A stretch of 64,000 bases of DNA from Actinomycetota bacterium (GCA_030446465.1 JAUJNI010000003.1:379334-443333), one strand, 5' to 3'. Shown: positions 1 through 10,241, counted from the first letter of the stretch. The notes: generated from the letters alone by a model not told the origin. Program-made: numbers and translations.

Positions 1-1985
1 AGAGAACAGCAAGCGGTGAGGCTCCGGTTCGTCGAGCACCACGGAAAAGCCACGCCCCCCGGCCAGCGCGGACTCTGCGAGGGCTACGGCCAGTCCACCA
101 TCCGAGCAATCGTGGGCCGATAGCAAGAATCCTTGCTCCGAGCCTGCGATCAAGACCTCGTGCAGGGCCTGCTCCCGCGCCATGTCGAGCGACGGCGGAC
201 GACCGGCGGTGACGCCGTTAATGACCTTGGCGTACTCGCTGCCCCCAAAGTCGTCATCCCGAGTGCTGCCGAGCAGGACAATGACGGCCTCATCGGTTGT
301 GAACCCCAGACCCACTGCCCTGTCGGGGGGCCCGACGATGCCGAGCATCCCGATCACGGGTGTGGGGAAGATGGAGCGGCCGTTCGTCTCGTTGTAGAAG
401 GACACGTTGCCGCCGGTCACCGGGGTGCCGAGCGCTCGACAGGCATCGCCTATGCCCCGAACCGCCTCTGCGAACTGCCACATGACCTCCGGCTTCTCGG
501 GGTTCCCAAAGTTGAGACAGTTGGTGATCGCGGTGGGCCTGGCGCCAACGCAAGCGACGTTGCGGGCCGCCTCTGCGACCGCGAGCCTGGCCCCCTCGTA
601 GGGGTCGAGCTGGCAATAACGACCCGGCCCGTCGGTCGTGATCGCGACCGCGACGTCGCTGTCGGGAAGACGAATCACCGCCGCGTCGCCTCCGGGGCCG
701 ATGATCGTGCCGAGAAAGATCATGTGGTCGTACTGCTCCCAGATCCACCGTTTGGAAGCGATATTCGGCGAGCCCAGAAGCTGCAACAGGACCCCCACAA
801 GGTCGTCGGCCGCAGCGTCGCCTGGGGACGCGGCCTGGAGCTCGTCGAGCCACGGGGGCCGGACGAGCGGGCGATCGTAAGTTGGTCCCTCCTCGGCAAG
901 GGCAAGGGAGGGGACGTCAGCCACGACCTTGCCCTCGCTGATGACCTCGATCCGCTCGGATGGCGTGACTTCACCAATTGGGCGCGCGTCGATGCCCCAC
1001 CTCGAGCAGACCTCGAGCACATCGCCGACCCGGCCGGGTTCGACCACCGCGAGCATCCGCTCCTGAGACTCCGAGATCATGACCTCGAACGGCGCCATTC
1101 CGGGCTCCCGGCGCCGCACACGGTCCAGGTCCAGCGTCATTCCCGTCCCGACCTTCGCCGTCATCTCCGCCGTCGGACAGGAGATGCCCCCGGCCCCGAG
1201 GTCCTGGAGGCCCACCACTAGCTCGTCCCTGATCATCTCGAGCGAAGCCTCGATCAGCAGCTTCTCCGAGAAGGGGTCACCGACCTGGACCGAGGGGCGC
1301 TTGTCCAGTGAGGCGTCGTCGAACTCGGCCGAAGCGAGCACGCTTGCTCCGCCGATCCCGTCGCGTCCGGTCGAGGAGCCGAACAGGATGGCAACGTTGC
1401 CGGCTCCCTTCGCCTCTGCCGTCATGACCCTGGTGTCGATGACTCCGAGACAGGCCGCGTTGACGAGGGGGTTCTCCGAGTAACAGTCCTCGAAGACGGC
1501 CTCGCCCCCGACCGTCGGCACCCCGATCGAGTTGCCGTACGACGAGATGCCGTGCACCACCCCCTCCACCAGGTAGCGGGTCCTGGGGTTATCGAGGGGG
1601 CCGAACCGCAGCGAGTCCAGCAACGCGATCGGACGAGCCCCCATCGACAGGACGTCTCTGACGATGCCACCCACTCCGGTGGCGGCCCCGTTGAACGGCT
1701 CGACAAACGACGGGTGGTTGTGGGACTCGATCTTCCACGCGACCGCGAGCCCGGGGGCGACCTCCACGACGCCCGCCCCCTCGCCCGGTCCGACGAGCAC
1801 CCGGGGGCCCTTGCTCGGAAGCGTTTTCAGGTGCACGCGGCTCGACTTGTACGAACAGTGCTCGCTCCACATCACCGAGAACATCGCCAGCTCGGTGTAG
1901 GTGGGGTCGCGGCCGAGCCGTTGCCTTATGGCTTCGTACTCGTCGTCGGTGAGCCCAAGCGCTCTGTGGACTTCGGTCTCTTGGA

Positions 1986-1989
<4 letters not shown>
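1..1989 (-). CDS. purL: Phosphoribosylformylglycinamidine synthase subunit PurL (3' end beyond window)
   Basis: Large synthetase subunit of FGAM synthase, step 4 of de novo purine synthesis; uses ammonia delivered by PurQ and ATP to convert FGAR to FGAM. The reading frame is open from the ATG at 1989 to base 1, about 663 codons of a protein usually near 740 residues, so only the C-terminal tail is missing. The N-terminus carries the hallmark [16 protein letters not shown] (about residues 35-50), and a GGSEY motif lies in the C-terminal half. The start overlaps the purQ stop as ATGA, implying translational coupling. It is the last visible gene of the minus-strand purB-purC-yip1-purS-purQ-purL operon. 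Identity is very secure. Confidence 0.96.
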
Positions 1990-2674
<685 letters not shown>

Positions 2675-2678
<4 letters not shown>

Positions 2679-2920
2679 CGAACCGACACCTCGTAGGACT
2701 CGATCACCGGGTTCGCCAGAAGACGCTCGCACATCTGGTTGACCCTTCGAGTGGCATCTTCGGCGTCATCGGCGTCGAGTCGTAGCTCGATGTGCTTGCC
2801 CACCCGAACCTCGGTCACGCCCTCGTAACCGAGGGCCGGCAACGCTCGTTCGATCGTCTGACCCTGGGGATCCGCTATGCCGGGCTTCAACATCACCACG
2901 ACGTGCGCCGCGAAGCTCAC
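2675..2920 (-). CDS. purS: Phosphoribosylformylglycinamidine synthase subunit PurS
   Basis: Small (81 residue) PurS subunit that bridges PurQ and PurL and helps channel ammonia. It begins with the typical [20 protein letters not shown] stretch and ends with an alternating beta/alpha pattern. The GTG start at 2920 is chosen because it overlaps the TGA of the upstream membrane-protein gene as GTGA and gives the normal family length; a much longer in-frame extension exists but would run through the neighbouring gene. The stop overlaps the purQ start. All four-base overlaps in this operon suggest coupled translation. Confidence 0.95.
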
Positions 2921-3675
2921 TCGATCACTCTTGCCAGAGCGATCAGCGCAGCCGAGAAAGCGGCGACCACGACGGCGACACAGGCAATGGCTCCCAAGGT
3001 CACTGCGGCAAGTGTGGGCCTGTGGCCGCTCCCCGTCGCGGCTCGCAAGCCCGACACGAACAAGAAGAGGGACCAGGCGCCGAGCGCGACGGCAAGGGCT
3101 ATCGAGACTGCCGCCCACGTCAGGGCCAGTGAATCACCAAGCCGGGTGGTTGTGTAGCTTGCCGGGCCCGCAATCGATAGGTCCAAGGGCAAGAGCAGGA
3201 GCAAGCTGACCACCTGAGGAAAGCCGGCGACACCCCACACCAGCCTCAGGTCGCAAGCTGCAACTTCTTGCTCCGCACCGAGGAACCAGGAAGCAATCGA
3301 CGCCCACAGCAACTGTGCGACGATCATGACGATCGCTCCGGCAATGATTGCCGCAGCGAAGGCTGCCCAGCTGAACTGCCCCGGCGCGACCTGTCTAACC
3401 CCCGCAAGGCCACCGATCTTCAGCCACAGCAGCATCCCCGCCGCCCCTCCTACTGCACTCAGAACGTAGGGAGCGATGCCTTCCGGGAATCGACCGAGAC
3501 CGGTCCTGGCACGACGATCCGATGCTGCAAGCATCGCCTCGAAGCCCTCGGCCGGGCTGAGCAACACCTTTCTGAGTCGCAGCCCAAGATGCGCCGAAGC
3601 TCGTGGAGGGTGGGTGGGTCCCGGGGCTCGGTCCAGCGTGGCCCGCCGGCTCAAGCGCCCGCCTCTTTGAGCCAC
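2917..3675 (-). CDS. Yip1-family integral membrane protein
   Basis: A 252-residue protein with a basic, proline-rich N-terminus (1-40) followed by about five hydrophobic segments (roughly 68-86, 105-130, 148-166, 185-209 and 222-248). The arrangement, including a start region like RKVLLSPAEGF, resembles Yip1-domain proteins; no catalytic residues are visible. It sits inside the purine operon, overlapping the purC 3' end by 25 nt and the purS start by 4 nt, so it must be co-transcribed with them. Whether it has any role in purine metabolism, such as transport, is unknown. The GTG start at 3675 has no clear ribosome site and a start nearer residue 37 is possible. Confidence 0.7.
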   Translation of the reverse strand: MAQRGGRLSRRATLDRAPGPTHPPRASAHLGLRLRKVLLSPAEGFEAMLAASDRRARTGLGRFPEGIAPYVLSAVGGAAGMLLWLKIGGLAGVRQVAPGQFSWAAFAAAIIAGAIVMIVAQLLWASIASWFLGAEQEVAACDLRLVWGVAGFPQVVSLLLLLPLDLSIAGPASYTTTRLGDSLALTWAAVSIALAVALGAWSLFLFVSGLRAATGSGHRPTLAAVTLGAIACVAVVVAAFSAALIALARVIE

Positions 3676-4526
3676 GCATCGAACGGCTTCCCACTCACGC
3701 GCTCATAAGCCTCGACGTAGCGCTGTCTGGTGGCGTTCACCACCTCGTCCGGTAGCTGGGGCGGTGGAGGGGTGTGGTCCCATCCCGCCTCGTCGAGCCA
3801 GTCCCGCACGTACTGCTTGTCGAAACTCGGCTGCGGCCCTCCCGGACGGTACTGGTCAACGGGCCAGAAGCGGCTCGAGTCGGGGGTCAGGACCTCGTCG
3901 ATCAAGATGACCTCGCCGTCCAGCAGGCCAAACTCGAACTTCGTGTCGGCGATGATGATCCCCCGGCTCGCGGCCAGCTCCGCCGCACGCGTGTAGATGG
4001 TGAGCGCGTAGTCCCTGGCCGTCTTGTAGACGTCGAGGCCCGCGATCTCCTCGGCCCTCGTCTCCGTGATGTTCTCGTCGTGACCGGTCACCGCCTTGGT
4101 GGCGGGCGTGAGGATGGGGGCCGGCAGCTTGGCCGACTCGGTCAGGCCCTCGGGCAGGCGGTGACCGCAGACCTCACCGCTGCTGCGGTACTCCTTCCAC
4201 CCCGACCCCGAGAGGTAACCGCGCACCACGAACTCGAGGGGCAGGGGCTCGGCCTTCTTGCAGAGCATCGCTCGCCCGGCCAGGTCCTCCATGCCCACGT
4301 CGGGGAGGTCGTCGGCCCGAACGCTGATCGCATGGTTCGGGACGTCCCCCATGACCTCGAACCAGTAGGCAGAGAGGCCGGTCAGGACCTTGCCCTTATC
4401 TGGTATCGGTTGCGGCAGAACGACGTCGTAGGCGGAGATCCGATCGGTCGCTACCAGCAGCAGCCGATCGGAGCCGATCTCGAAGAGCTCACGGACCTTG
4501 CCTGAACCCGCATGTCTTGCTTCCAC
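3651..4526 (-). CDS. purC: Phosphoribosylaminoimidazole-succinocarboxamide synthase (SAICAR synthetase)
   Basis: Condenses CAIR with aspartate using ATP to give SAICAR, step 7 of IMP synthesis (counting PurE as one step). The protein is 291 residues, the long form. The N-terminus GSGKVRELFEIGSDRLLLVA and the motif TDRISAYDVVLPQPIPDKG are diagnostic, followed by VVRGYLSGSGWKEY and IADTKFEFG. The GTG start at 4526 lies two bases after the purB stop, with a GGAGG ribosome site in the purB tail. It is the second gene of the minus-strand purine operon and acts directly before PurB, whose gene precedes it. Confidence 0.97.
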   Translation of the reverse strand: MEARHAGSGKVRELFEIGSDRLLLVATDRISAYDVVLPQPIPDKGKVLTGLSAYWFEVMGDVPNHAISVRADDLPDVGMEDLAGRAMLCKKAEPLPLEFVVRGYLSGSGWKEYRSSGEVCGHRLPEGLTESAKLPAPILTPATKAVTGHDENITETRAEEIAGLDVYKTARDYALTIYTRAAELAASRGIIIADTKFEFGLLDGEVILIDEVLTPDSSRFWPVDQYRPGGPQPSFDKQYVRDWLDEAGWDHTPPPPQLPDEVVNATRQRYVEAYERVSGKPFDAWLKEAGA

Positions 4527-4528
4527 GA

Positions 4529-5827
4529 CTAAAGGGCCTCCAAACGCTCGAAGATGACACCGGTGCTCTCAACGTAGCGCGCCGGGTCGAAGCAAGCCTC
4601 GATTTCATCGGGATTAAGGTGGCTCGTGACCTCGGGATCGCTCTTGAGAAGCTCGATCAGGGGCCGGCCCTCGTCCCACGCCGCCATCGCGTTGCGCTGA
4701 ACCAGCGCATAGGCGTCCTCTCGCTGAAGCGTTCCGGAATTCAGCAGTGCCGTGAGGACACTTTGAGAATGCACGAGCCCGTGGGAGGCGTCGAGATTCT
4801 GGCGCATACGGTCTGGGTTGACGACCAGGCCCTCGATCACCCATCGCATCCTGTCCAGCATGTAGTCCAGAAGGATGCATGAGTCGGGAAAGGTGATCCT
4901 CTCGACCGACGAGTGCGAGATGTCGCGCTCGTGCCACAGCGCCACGTTCTCGAAGCCGGTCTGGGCGTAGCCTCGCAGGAGCCGTGCGAGCCCGCAGATG
5001 CGCTCACACACGATGGGATTGCGCTTGTGAGGCATGGCGGAGGACCCCTTTTGCCCTTTCCCGAATGGCTCCTGGGCCTCGCGGACCTCGGTTCTCTGCA
5101 GGTGCCTGATCTCCTGGGCGAAGCGCTCGAGGGATGCCCCCGTGACTGCAATGGCCCCCAGGAGCTCGGCGTGGCGATCCCTGGCGACTACCTGGGTGGC
5201 GGCGTCCTCGATCGCCAGGCCGAGACGGTCGCAGACGTAGGCCTCGACCTCGGGAGAGAGCTGGGTGTAGGTGCCGACGGCCCCCGAGAGCTTGCCGACG
5301 GCAACGGCATCGCGGGCCCGGCGGAAGCGGTCGCGGTCTCGGGCCAGCTCGAAGACCCAGCCGGCGAGCTTGACGCCGAAGGTCGTCGGCTCGGCGTGGA
5401 CCCCGTGAGTCCGACCCGCCATGACGGTGCCCCTGTGCTCTAGTGCCCGTGTCCTGATGACCTGAGTGAGGCGCCCGACGCCCTCGATGAGGAGGTCGGC
5501 GGCATCCCGCAAGGCCACCGCAGTGGCGGTGTCCACCACGTCCGAGGAGGTCATGCCGTAGTGGATGTGCCTGCCTGCTTCCCCGACGTTCTCCCGGACG
5601 TTCTCGACGAAGGCCACCACGTCGTGATGGCGAGTGGCCTCAATTGCGGCGATGCGCTCGAGGTCGAAGCCGGCCCCCTCCTTGATGGCGGTGAGGTCCT
5701 CGACTTCGACCTCGCCGAGCCGGACGCGGGCTTCCACGGCAAGCACCTCGACGTCGAGCCACCGAGAGAACTTCTGGTGCTCGGAGAAGATGCCGGCCAT
5801 CTCCGGCCTGCTGTAGCGAGGAATCAC
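4529..5827 (-). CDS. purB: Adenylosuccinate lyase
   Basis: Fumarase/aspartase-superfamily lyase acting twice in purine synthesis: SAICAR to AICAR, and adenylosuccinate to AMP. The 432-residue protein has the superfamily signature SSAMPHKRNP (about residues 260-270), an early HYGMTSSDVVDTA motif and a GRTHGVHAEPTTFG motif with the catalytic histidine. The start is GTG at 5827. It follows a TAGGAT box by exactly 6 nt with no ribosome-binding site, so the transcript is probably leaderless and this is the first gene of the purB-purC-yip1-purS-purQ-purL operon. The accessory island begins just upstream in the opposite direction. Confidence 0.97.
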   Translation of the reverse strand: MIPRYSRPEMAGIFSEHQKFSRWLDVEVLAVEARVRLGEVEVEDLTAIKEGAGFDLERIAAIEATRHHDVVAFVENVRENVGEAGRHIHYGMTSSDVVDTATAVALRDAADLLIEGVGRLTQVIRTRALEHRGTVMAGRTHGVHAEPTTFGVKLAGWVFELARDRDRFRRARDAVAVGKLSGAVGTYTQLSPEVEAYVCDRLGLAIEDAATQVVARDRHAELLGAIAVTGASLERFAQEIRHLQRTEVREAQEPFGKGQKGSSAMPHKRNPIVCERICGLARLLRGYAQTGFENVALWHERDISHSSVERITFPDSCILLDYMLDRMRWVIEGLVVNPDRMRQNLDASHGLVHSQSVLTALLNSGTLQREDAYALVQRNAMAAWDEGRPLIELLKSDPEVTSHLNPDEIEACFDPARYVESTGVIFERLEAL

Positions 5828-5833
5828 GCGGCG

Positions 5834-5839
5834 ATCCTA
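5834..5839 (-). promoter_or_regulatory. Probable -10 box (TAGGAT) of the purB operon, leaderless
   Basis: TAGGAT fits the actinobacterial -10 pattern TANNNT and ends 6 nt before the purB GTG, so transcription would begin at or next to the start codon. No Shine-Dalgarno sequence lies between. The remainder of the stretch up to 6007 holds a 9-nt odd palindrome at 5932-5940 (CGTATTACG), a possible operator for the divergent RHH gene, and no coding potential that I can support. Confidence 0.5.
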
Positions 5840-6007
5840 CCGGGGGCCTGATTGGCAGACGGGTGATCCGGTGGACGGCCAGAGAACCCAACGCCCCCGC
5901 ACCGGGGGGGAGCAATAGAGACGGACACTTTCGTATTACGATTGATTTTTCTCCCATCCCCGGGGAGGGCAATCGGCACGGAAGAGGCTAGTAGAACGAG
6001 GGGTACT

Positions 6008-6256
6008 TTGGCAGGGATTCCAGTCACCGATGAGGACATCGAGCGCCTCGGGACTGAGGCGGAACAAGGGTACGAGGCAGCTCGCCTGCGTCCACGGGGC
6101 GGCCGACCCCGGATGGGCTCCGAGCCGGCGGAGGTCGTGCCTGTTCGGCTTGACCCGGTGCTTCGCCGAGCCCTCGAAGACCGAGCCGAAGCCGATTCGA
6201 CCACACTGAGTGAGGTCATCCGTCGAGCGTTACGCCGTTATCTACACGTGGCCTGA
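6008..6256 (+). CDS. Ribbon-helix-helix (CopG/Arc-like) DNA-binding protein, probable antitoxin or regulator
   Basis: A small (82 residue) protein. The N-terminal part (TDEDIERLGTEAEQGYEAARL) and GGRPRMG linker precede a C-terminal ribbon-helix-helix: a beta strand in VPVRLDPVLRRAL and two helices ending in TTLSEVIRRALRRYL. This layout matches RHH proteins common in actinobacteria, often annotated as antitoxins. A TTG start at 6008 is preferred because GAGGGG lies 4 nt upstream; a longer form from an ATG at 5942 has no ribosome site and adds unconserved residues. No toxin gene is adjacent, so it may be an orphan antitoxin or a stand-alone repressor. It marks one edge of the accessory island. 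Confidence 0.75.
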   Translation: MAGIPVTDEDIERLGTEAEQGYEAARLRPRGGRPRMGSEPAEVVPVRLDPVLRRALEDRAEADSTTLSEVIRRALRRYLHVA

Positions 6257-6377
6257 GGAGTGGGGGATGTAGAAAGGCGAGCTTCGGGGTAAGAATGAGC
6301 CAGAGGAGCGAGACACCCAGAGGTAGAAGTACGGGACGGTTTGGCCCCAGAAGACGCTGAACCCTGGGATTGGGGAG

Positions 6378-6406
6378 TTGACAACCGGTCCGGGGGCGGT
6401 GATTCT
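6378..6406 (+). promoter_or_regulatory. Candidate sigma-70-type promoter for the 6454 gene
   Basis: A perfect TTGACA (6378-6383) is followed after 17 nt by GATTCT (6401-6406), a weak -10. The gene start at 6454 lies about 48 nt downstream. The rest of the non-coding stretch 6257-6453 shows nothing else that I can name. Confidence 0.35.
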
Positions 6407-6453
6407 CGTAGATATCAGATAGAGACTAGATGCAGCACGAGAAGGGAGATCGC

Positions 6454-6669
6454 GTGAGCAGCTTTTCCACTTACCTCTTCGCGACTCCGTCGTTCTGGGA
6501 GGGCGTCGGTCGTATGGTCGACTTTGGCGACACGCTCAGTGAATACAATTCATCCCCCACGCCCGAGGCGGCGGATGCAATTGCTATGTACTTGGATTGG
6601 TCGGCCATTGGTGATGACATTCGGACGGCCATAAACCAGCACGGCGTTGAGGACAGCGTCGCTTCCTAA
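6454..6669 (+). CDS. Small uncharacterised protein upstream of DUF2335 gene
   Basis: A 71-residue protein beginning SSFSTYLFATPSFWEGVGRM and rich in acidic residues; no membrane segment or catalytic motif is visible. The GTG start at 6454 has AAGGGAG five bases upstream; an ATG eight codons earlier lacks this. I recall similar short proteins with the same SSFSTYLFATPSF opening encoded next to DUF2335 genes in mobile or accessory regions, but cannot assign a function. Only 9 nt separate it from the DUF2335 gene, so the two are surely co-transcribed and may act together. Confidence 0.65.
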   Translation: MSSFSTYLFATPSFWEGVGRMVDFGDTLSEYNSSPTPEAADAIAMYLDWSAIGDDIRTAINQHGVEDSVAS

Positions 6670-6678
6670 GCCCGGGGC

Positions 6679-7248
6679 GTGGAAAGTAACGAATCGCGAG
6701 AACCAGTGGAACGACGTGCACCTGCGTCTGGGATTGAGCAGTCCACCGAACAGGCCCCTACGACACCCGCTGTGTCACCTCGGGCAGAACAGTCGCCTGA
6801 GGGTTATGAGGGGATGCTGGCAGCGGTTTACGAGTCTTTTAGAGGACCGCTTCCGCCTCCGCACATCCTCCGCCAGTACAACGAGATCGTGCCTGGCTCT
6901 GCGAAGAGGCTACTGGAAGAGGCTTGGACCCAGGGGAGCCATCGCCAGCACCTTGAGCGGACAGTCATTGAGGGCGGGGCGAAGAGAGCACACAGAGGCC
7001 TAACTCTCGGGTTTGTGTCGTTCGTATTGCTCCTGGTCGCAGCTTTCGTCTTGGTGCTGACCGGCCATGACACAGCGGGAATCGCGTTCATCGGGATCGA
7101 CGTGGCCGGCCTTGTTGGATCATTCATTTTTGGCAGTTTGAGGCAGATGCGCGAACGTAGTCAGAAGTTCCAAGACCTCCAAGAGCGTCTCCCGAACGGT
7201 GAGCCCGAAATGCAGCACGATAGGGCCGCGACGGGTCCGCTGTCCTAG
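6679..7248 (+). CDS. DUF2335-family membrane protein
   Basis: A 189-residue protein with a disordered, charged N-terminus (1-45), then the typical DUF2335 block FRGPLPPPHILRQYNEIVPG (about 54-73) and a helix rich in Glu/His (LEEAWTQGSHRQHLERTVIE), then two closely spaced transmembrane helices (about 107-125 and 131-151) and a polar tail. The GTG start at 6679 is used. DUF2335 proteins are predicted small membrane proteins, frequently encoded in accessory regions; no biochemical role is established to my knowledge. The gene lies between a 71-residue partner and a type I restriction-modification operon. Confidence 0.8.
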   Translation: MESNESREPVERRAPASGIEQSTEQAPTTPAVSPRAEQSPEGYEGMLAAVYESFRGPLPPPHILRQYNEIVPGSAKRLLEEAWTQGSHRQHLERTVIEGGAKRAHRGLTLGFVSFVLLLVAAFVLVLTGHDTAGIAFIGIDVAGLVGSFIFGSLRQMRERSQKFQDLQERLPNGEPEMQHDRAATGPLS

Positions 7249-7424
7249 AAGTTCAGGCTCGGACCTTAAAACCTACGGGGATTCGAACGGCGGAGATCCT
7301 AGTAGATGCCATTGGCGTGTGGAAAGAAGCCCGAAATCGCATAAGTAATTTCCATCTCACGAACTTGAGGGCGTGAATTTCAAGAGCGCCTCTCGTTTGG
7401 AAAGTGTCGTGGGTGGTGCTTACG

Positions 7425-9025
7425 ATGGCCGAGGACATGGAGGGGAAGGCGACAATTCAAGCGAAATCTGGGCTGGATGTTTCGACGCTGGAGCAGTGGC
7501 TCTGGGGTGCCGCCTGCCAGATTCGCGGCCCCCTCGATGCACCTAAGTTCAAGGATTACATCCTCCCGCTGGTCTTCCTGAAGCGCCTGTCGGACGTCTT
7601 TGAAGACGAGATTGGGGCACTCGGAGCCGACTTCGGTTCCCGGGACAAGGCCCTCGAACTGGTCGAGCGTGACCATGGTCTCGTCCGGTTCTACGTGCCT
7701 GGACTCGCCAGATGGGACGCGGTCGGCACGAAGACCACAGGGGTCGGAGAGCACCTCACGGACGCAGTTAGGGCCGTCGCGAGGGAGAACCCGCGGCTGT
7801 CTGGCGTGGTCGACATCGCGGATTTTAACGCGACGGCCGCCGGCCAGCGCATCGTGGACGATCAGCGACTGGCCGCGCTGGTCCAGATCCTGAGCCGCCA
7901 TCGCCTGGGACTGAACGACGTCGAGCCCGACATCCTCGGGCGGGCCTATGAGTACCTGCTTCGTAAGTTCGCCGAGGCCAGGGTCAGAGCGCGGGCGAGT
8001 TCTACACGCCTCGGGCGGTGGCGGTTCTCATGGCCCGAATGCTCGATCCGGGGCCCGGCATGGCGGTCTACGACCCTTGCTGCGGATCGGGTGGACTCCT
8101 CCTGAAGTGCCATCTGAGGCTCCTCGAGAAGTACGGGCAGCGCTCCAACGGTCATCTGCGCCTGCCGAAAGAGGTGGCGCCGCTCCGCACGTTCGGCCAG
8201 GAGATCAACCCGGCCACCTTCGCCATCGCACGCATGAACGCCTTCCTCCACGACATGGATGCCGAGATAGCACTCGGCGACACGATGCATCATCCGCAGT
8301 TTCTCGGCGCCGGTGGCCGCCTGCAAAGGTTCGACGTGGTGACCGCCAATCCAATGTGGAACCAGGACTTCCCCCTGTCGGCCTACGAGAACGACGGCTT
8401 CGAGCGTTTTGGCTTGGGCGTCCCACCATCTTCGACCGCTGACTGGGGTTGGGTGCAGCACATGTACCGGTCCCTGAACGAGAGGGGTCGGATGGCGATC
8501 GTTCTCGATACGGGAGCCGTTAGCCGCGGCAGCGGAGCCAAGGGCTCCAATAGAGAGCGTGACATCAGGAAGCGCTTTGTGGAGCAGGACCTCATCGAGG
8601 CTGTGGTCTTGCTTCCAGAGAACCTCTTCTACAACACGTCTGCTCCCGGCATTGTGTTGTTCATCAACCGGGCCAAGGAGCAACCTGGAGAAATCCTCTT
8701 GATCAACGCGTCGAAGCGGTACGCAAAGGGCAGGCCTAAGAACCACCTGCAGGCTGAGGATGTCACTGGCATAGCGGACATTTACTCGGCTTGGAAGCAA
8801 GACGAAGCCATCTCGTCCGTCATCTCGAACGAGGAGGCGATCAAGAACGACTACAACCTCTCTCCGAGCCGCTACGTCAGCAACGAAGGGCAGGAAGAAG
8901 TCTTGCAGCTTGAGGATGCTGTCGTACTTCTAAGGGAGGCGGAAGAAGAGCGGGCGACAGCCGACCAGGGCCTCAACCAAATCCTGATCGAACTGGGCTA
9001 TGGGGCCGGGCGCCCAAATGACTAA
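7425..9025 (+). pseudogene. hsdM: Type I restriction-modification DNA methyltransferase HsdM, interrupted by a one-base frameshift
   Basis: Adenine-N6 methyltransferase subunit of the type I system. The N-terminal part (LEQWLWGAACQIRGPLDAPKFKDYILPLVFLKRLSDVF region, HsdM N-terminal helical domain) is read in one frame to about 7977; the rest, with GEFYTPRAV, the SAM-binding motif DPCCGSGG and the catalytic motif NPMW (variant of NPPF), is read in another frame to the TAA at 9025. Restoring one G in GAGGCC near 7974-7979 (to GAGGGCC) would give the family sequence EGQGQSAGEFYTP and a 533-residue intact protein. The break is a single base beside a short G run, so an assembly error is plausible. 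If it is real, the system cannot methylate. Confidence 0.88.
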
Positions 9026-10241
9026 TGACCGCCGCCTGCTGGAGGGGGTAGCCGACATCATTCTCGGGCAATCGCCGCCAGGGGAAAGCTACAACTCGAG
9101 AGGGGACGGGCATCCATTTCTGCAGGGAAAGGCAGAGTTTGATGCATGGTCTCCTCGACACGTGAAATACACGAGTGATCCGATCAAAGTCGCCCCCCGC
9201 GAAGCCATCCTTATTTCAGTTCGTGCACCAGTAGGGGCGACCAACATTGCCGACCGAGAATACGCAATTGGCCGAGGTCTAGCGGCAATCGTTCCGCACT
9301 CTGAAACAATTGACCGTGACTACCTTCTGTACTGGCTGAAGCACAAAGAGGGAGCTTTAGCCTCGCTAGGCACGGGGAGTACGTTTCAAAGCATCAACAA
9401 GGCGACCCTTAAGTCATTCAGCGTGGACGTGCCAAGTTTGATAGAGCAGCGTGCGATTGCGAAAGCGCTTCGAGCCGTGCAGCGGGCGAAGGAGCAGACA
9501 GAGCAGGTTGTCGAAGCTGTTAACGAACTGAGGAAAAGCTTTCTTACGTATGAATGGCGTGGCGATTCCGCGTGGAGAGAGCACGCAACCCCCGATACAC
9601 CACCGGCTCGGTGGAAGAGGGTAACGTTGGGAGAGGTCCTGGCGAGCGGAGGTGGCTCGATCCAGACTGGTCCGTTCGGCAGCCTCCTGCATGCTGAAAG
9701 CTACGTCGACAGAGGACCATCATTTGTTATGCCAAAGGACATGATGCCTGATGGTCGCATCAACAGAACGGCTGCCGCCCGAGTCACGAAGGCAGACTAT
9801 GAACGACTGCACCGATATCGACTGGCGCCTGGAGACGTAGTTCTCGGAAGGCGGGGTGAGATAGGTCGGTATGCGGTGGTGACGCGAGACGATTGTCCCG
9901 CGCTATGCGGGAGTGGCTCCCTGCGCATAAGGACTGGGGAGGAACTGTTGCCGGAGTTCTTGGGCGGTTTGTTCCTTCGGCAGACGACCAGGGATTGGCT
10001 TTCAAGGAGTGCAGTCGGGTCCACGATGCTGAATCTGAATACGAAGATCTTGAAGCAACTTCCACTGTTACTGCCCCCGATAGAGGAGCAACGCCGAGTA
10101 TCGGAAATCGTAGTGGCCATTCAAAGGAAGTCCCGTGCCGAGAAGCAAAAGCAAAACGCGCTCGATCAACTGTTCAAAGCTCTTCTGCATGAGTTGATGA
10201 CGGGGCGTGTCCGGCTCGAGCACAGAGGTAAGGCGGCATGA
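9018..10241 (+). CDS. hsdS: Type I restriction-modification specificity subunit HsdS
   Basis: DNA-recognition subunit that directs HsdM and HsdR to a bipartite target. The 407-residue protein has two target-recognition domains (about 8-160 and 205-385), each ending in a coiled-coil spacer; the second domain begins RWKRVTLGEVLASGGG and both contain the typical PFGS/LISVRAPVG-like turns and PPIEEQRRVSEIV-type motif. The ATG at 9018 overlaps the hsdM stop by 8 nt; a start at 9000 is possible but less fitting. Its stop overlaps the MNT gene start as ATGA, so toxin-antitoxin and restriction genes are translationally coupled. Confidence 0.92.
   Translation: MTNDRRLLEGVADIILGQSPPGESYNSRGDGHPFLQGKAEFDAWSPRHVKYTSDPIKVAPREAILISVRAPVGATNIADREYAIGRGLAAIVPHSETIDRDYLLYWLKHKEGALASLGTGSTFQSINKATLKSFSVDVPSLIEQRAIAKALRAVQRAKEQTEQVVEAVNELRKSFLTYEWRGDSAWREHATPDTPPARWKRVTLGEVLASGGGSIQTGPFGSLLHAESYVDRGPSFVMPKDMMPDGRINRTAAARVTKADYERLHRYRLAPGDVVLGRRGEIGRYAVVTRDDCPALCGSGSLRIRTGEELLPEFLGGLFLRQTTRDWLSRSAVGSTMLNLNTKILKQLPLLLPPIEEQRRVSEIVVAIQRKSRAEKQKQNALDQLFKALLHELMTGRVRLEHRGKAA

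Noticed and set aside
133-1221. 362-codon open frame on the plus strand opposite purL
   Set aside because: It is antisense to clear PurL sequence and has no domain; a high-GC shadow frame.
5942-6007. Longer RHH protein from ATG 5942
   Set aside because: No ribosome site, and the added 22 residues are not like the family; TTG at 6008 has GAGGGG.
7262-7310. Minus-strand GTTCGAATCCCCG, like the T-arm of a tRNA, possible tRNA remnant or attachment site
   Set aside because: The flanking bases do not form a 5-bp T stem, and no anticodon or acceptor arms can be built; a chance match or very decayed remnant.
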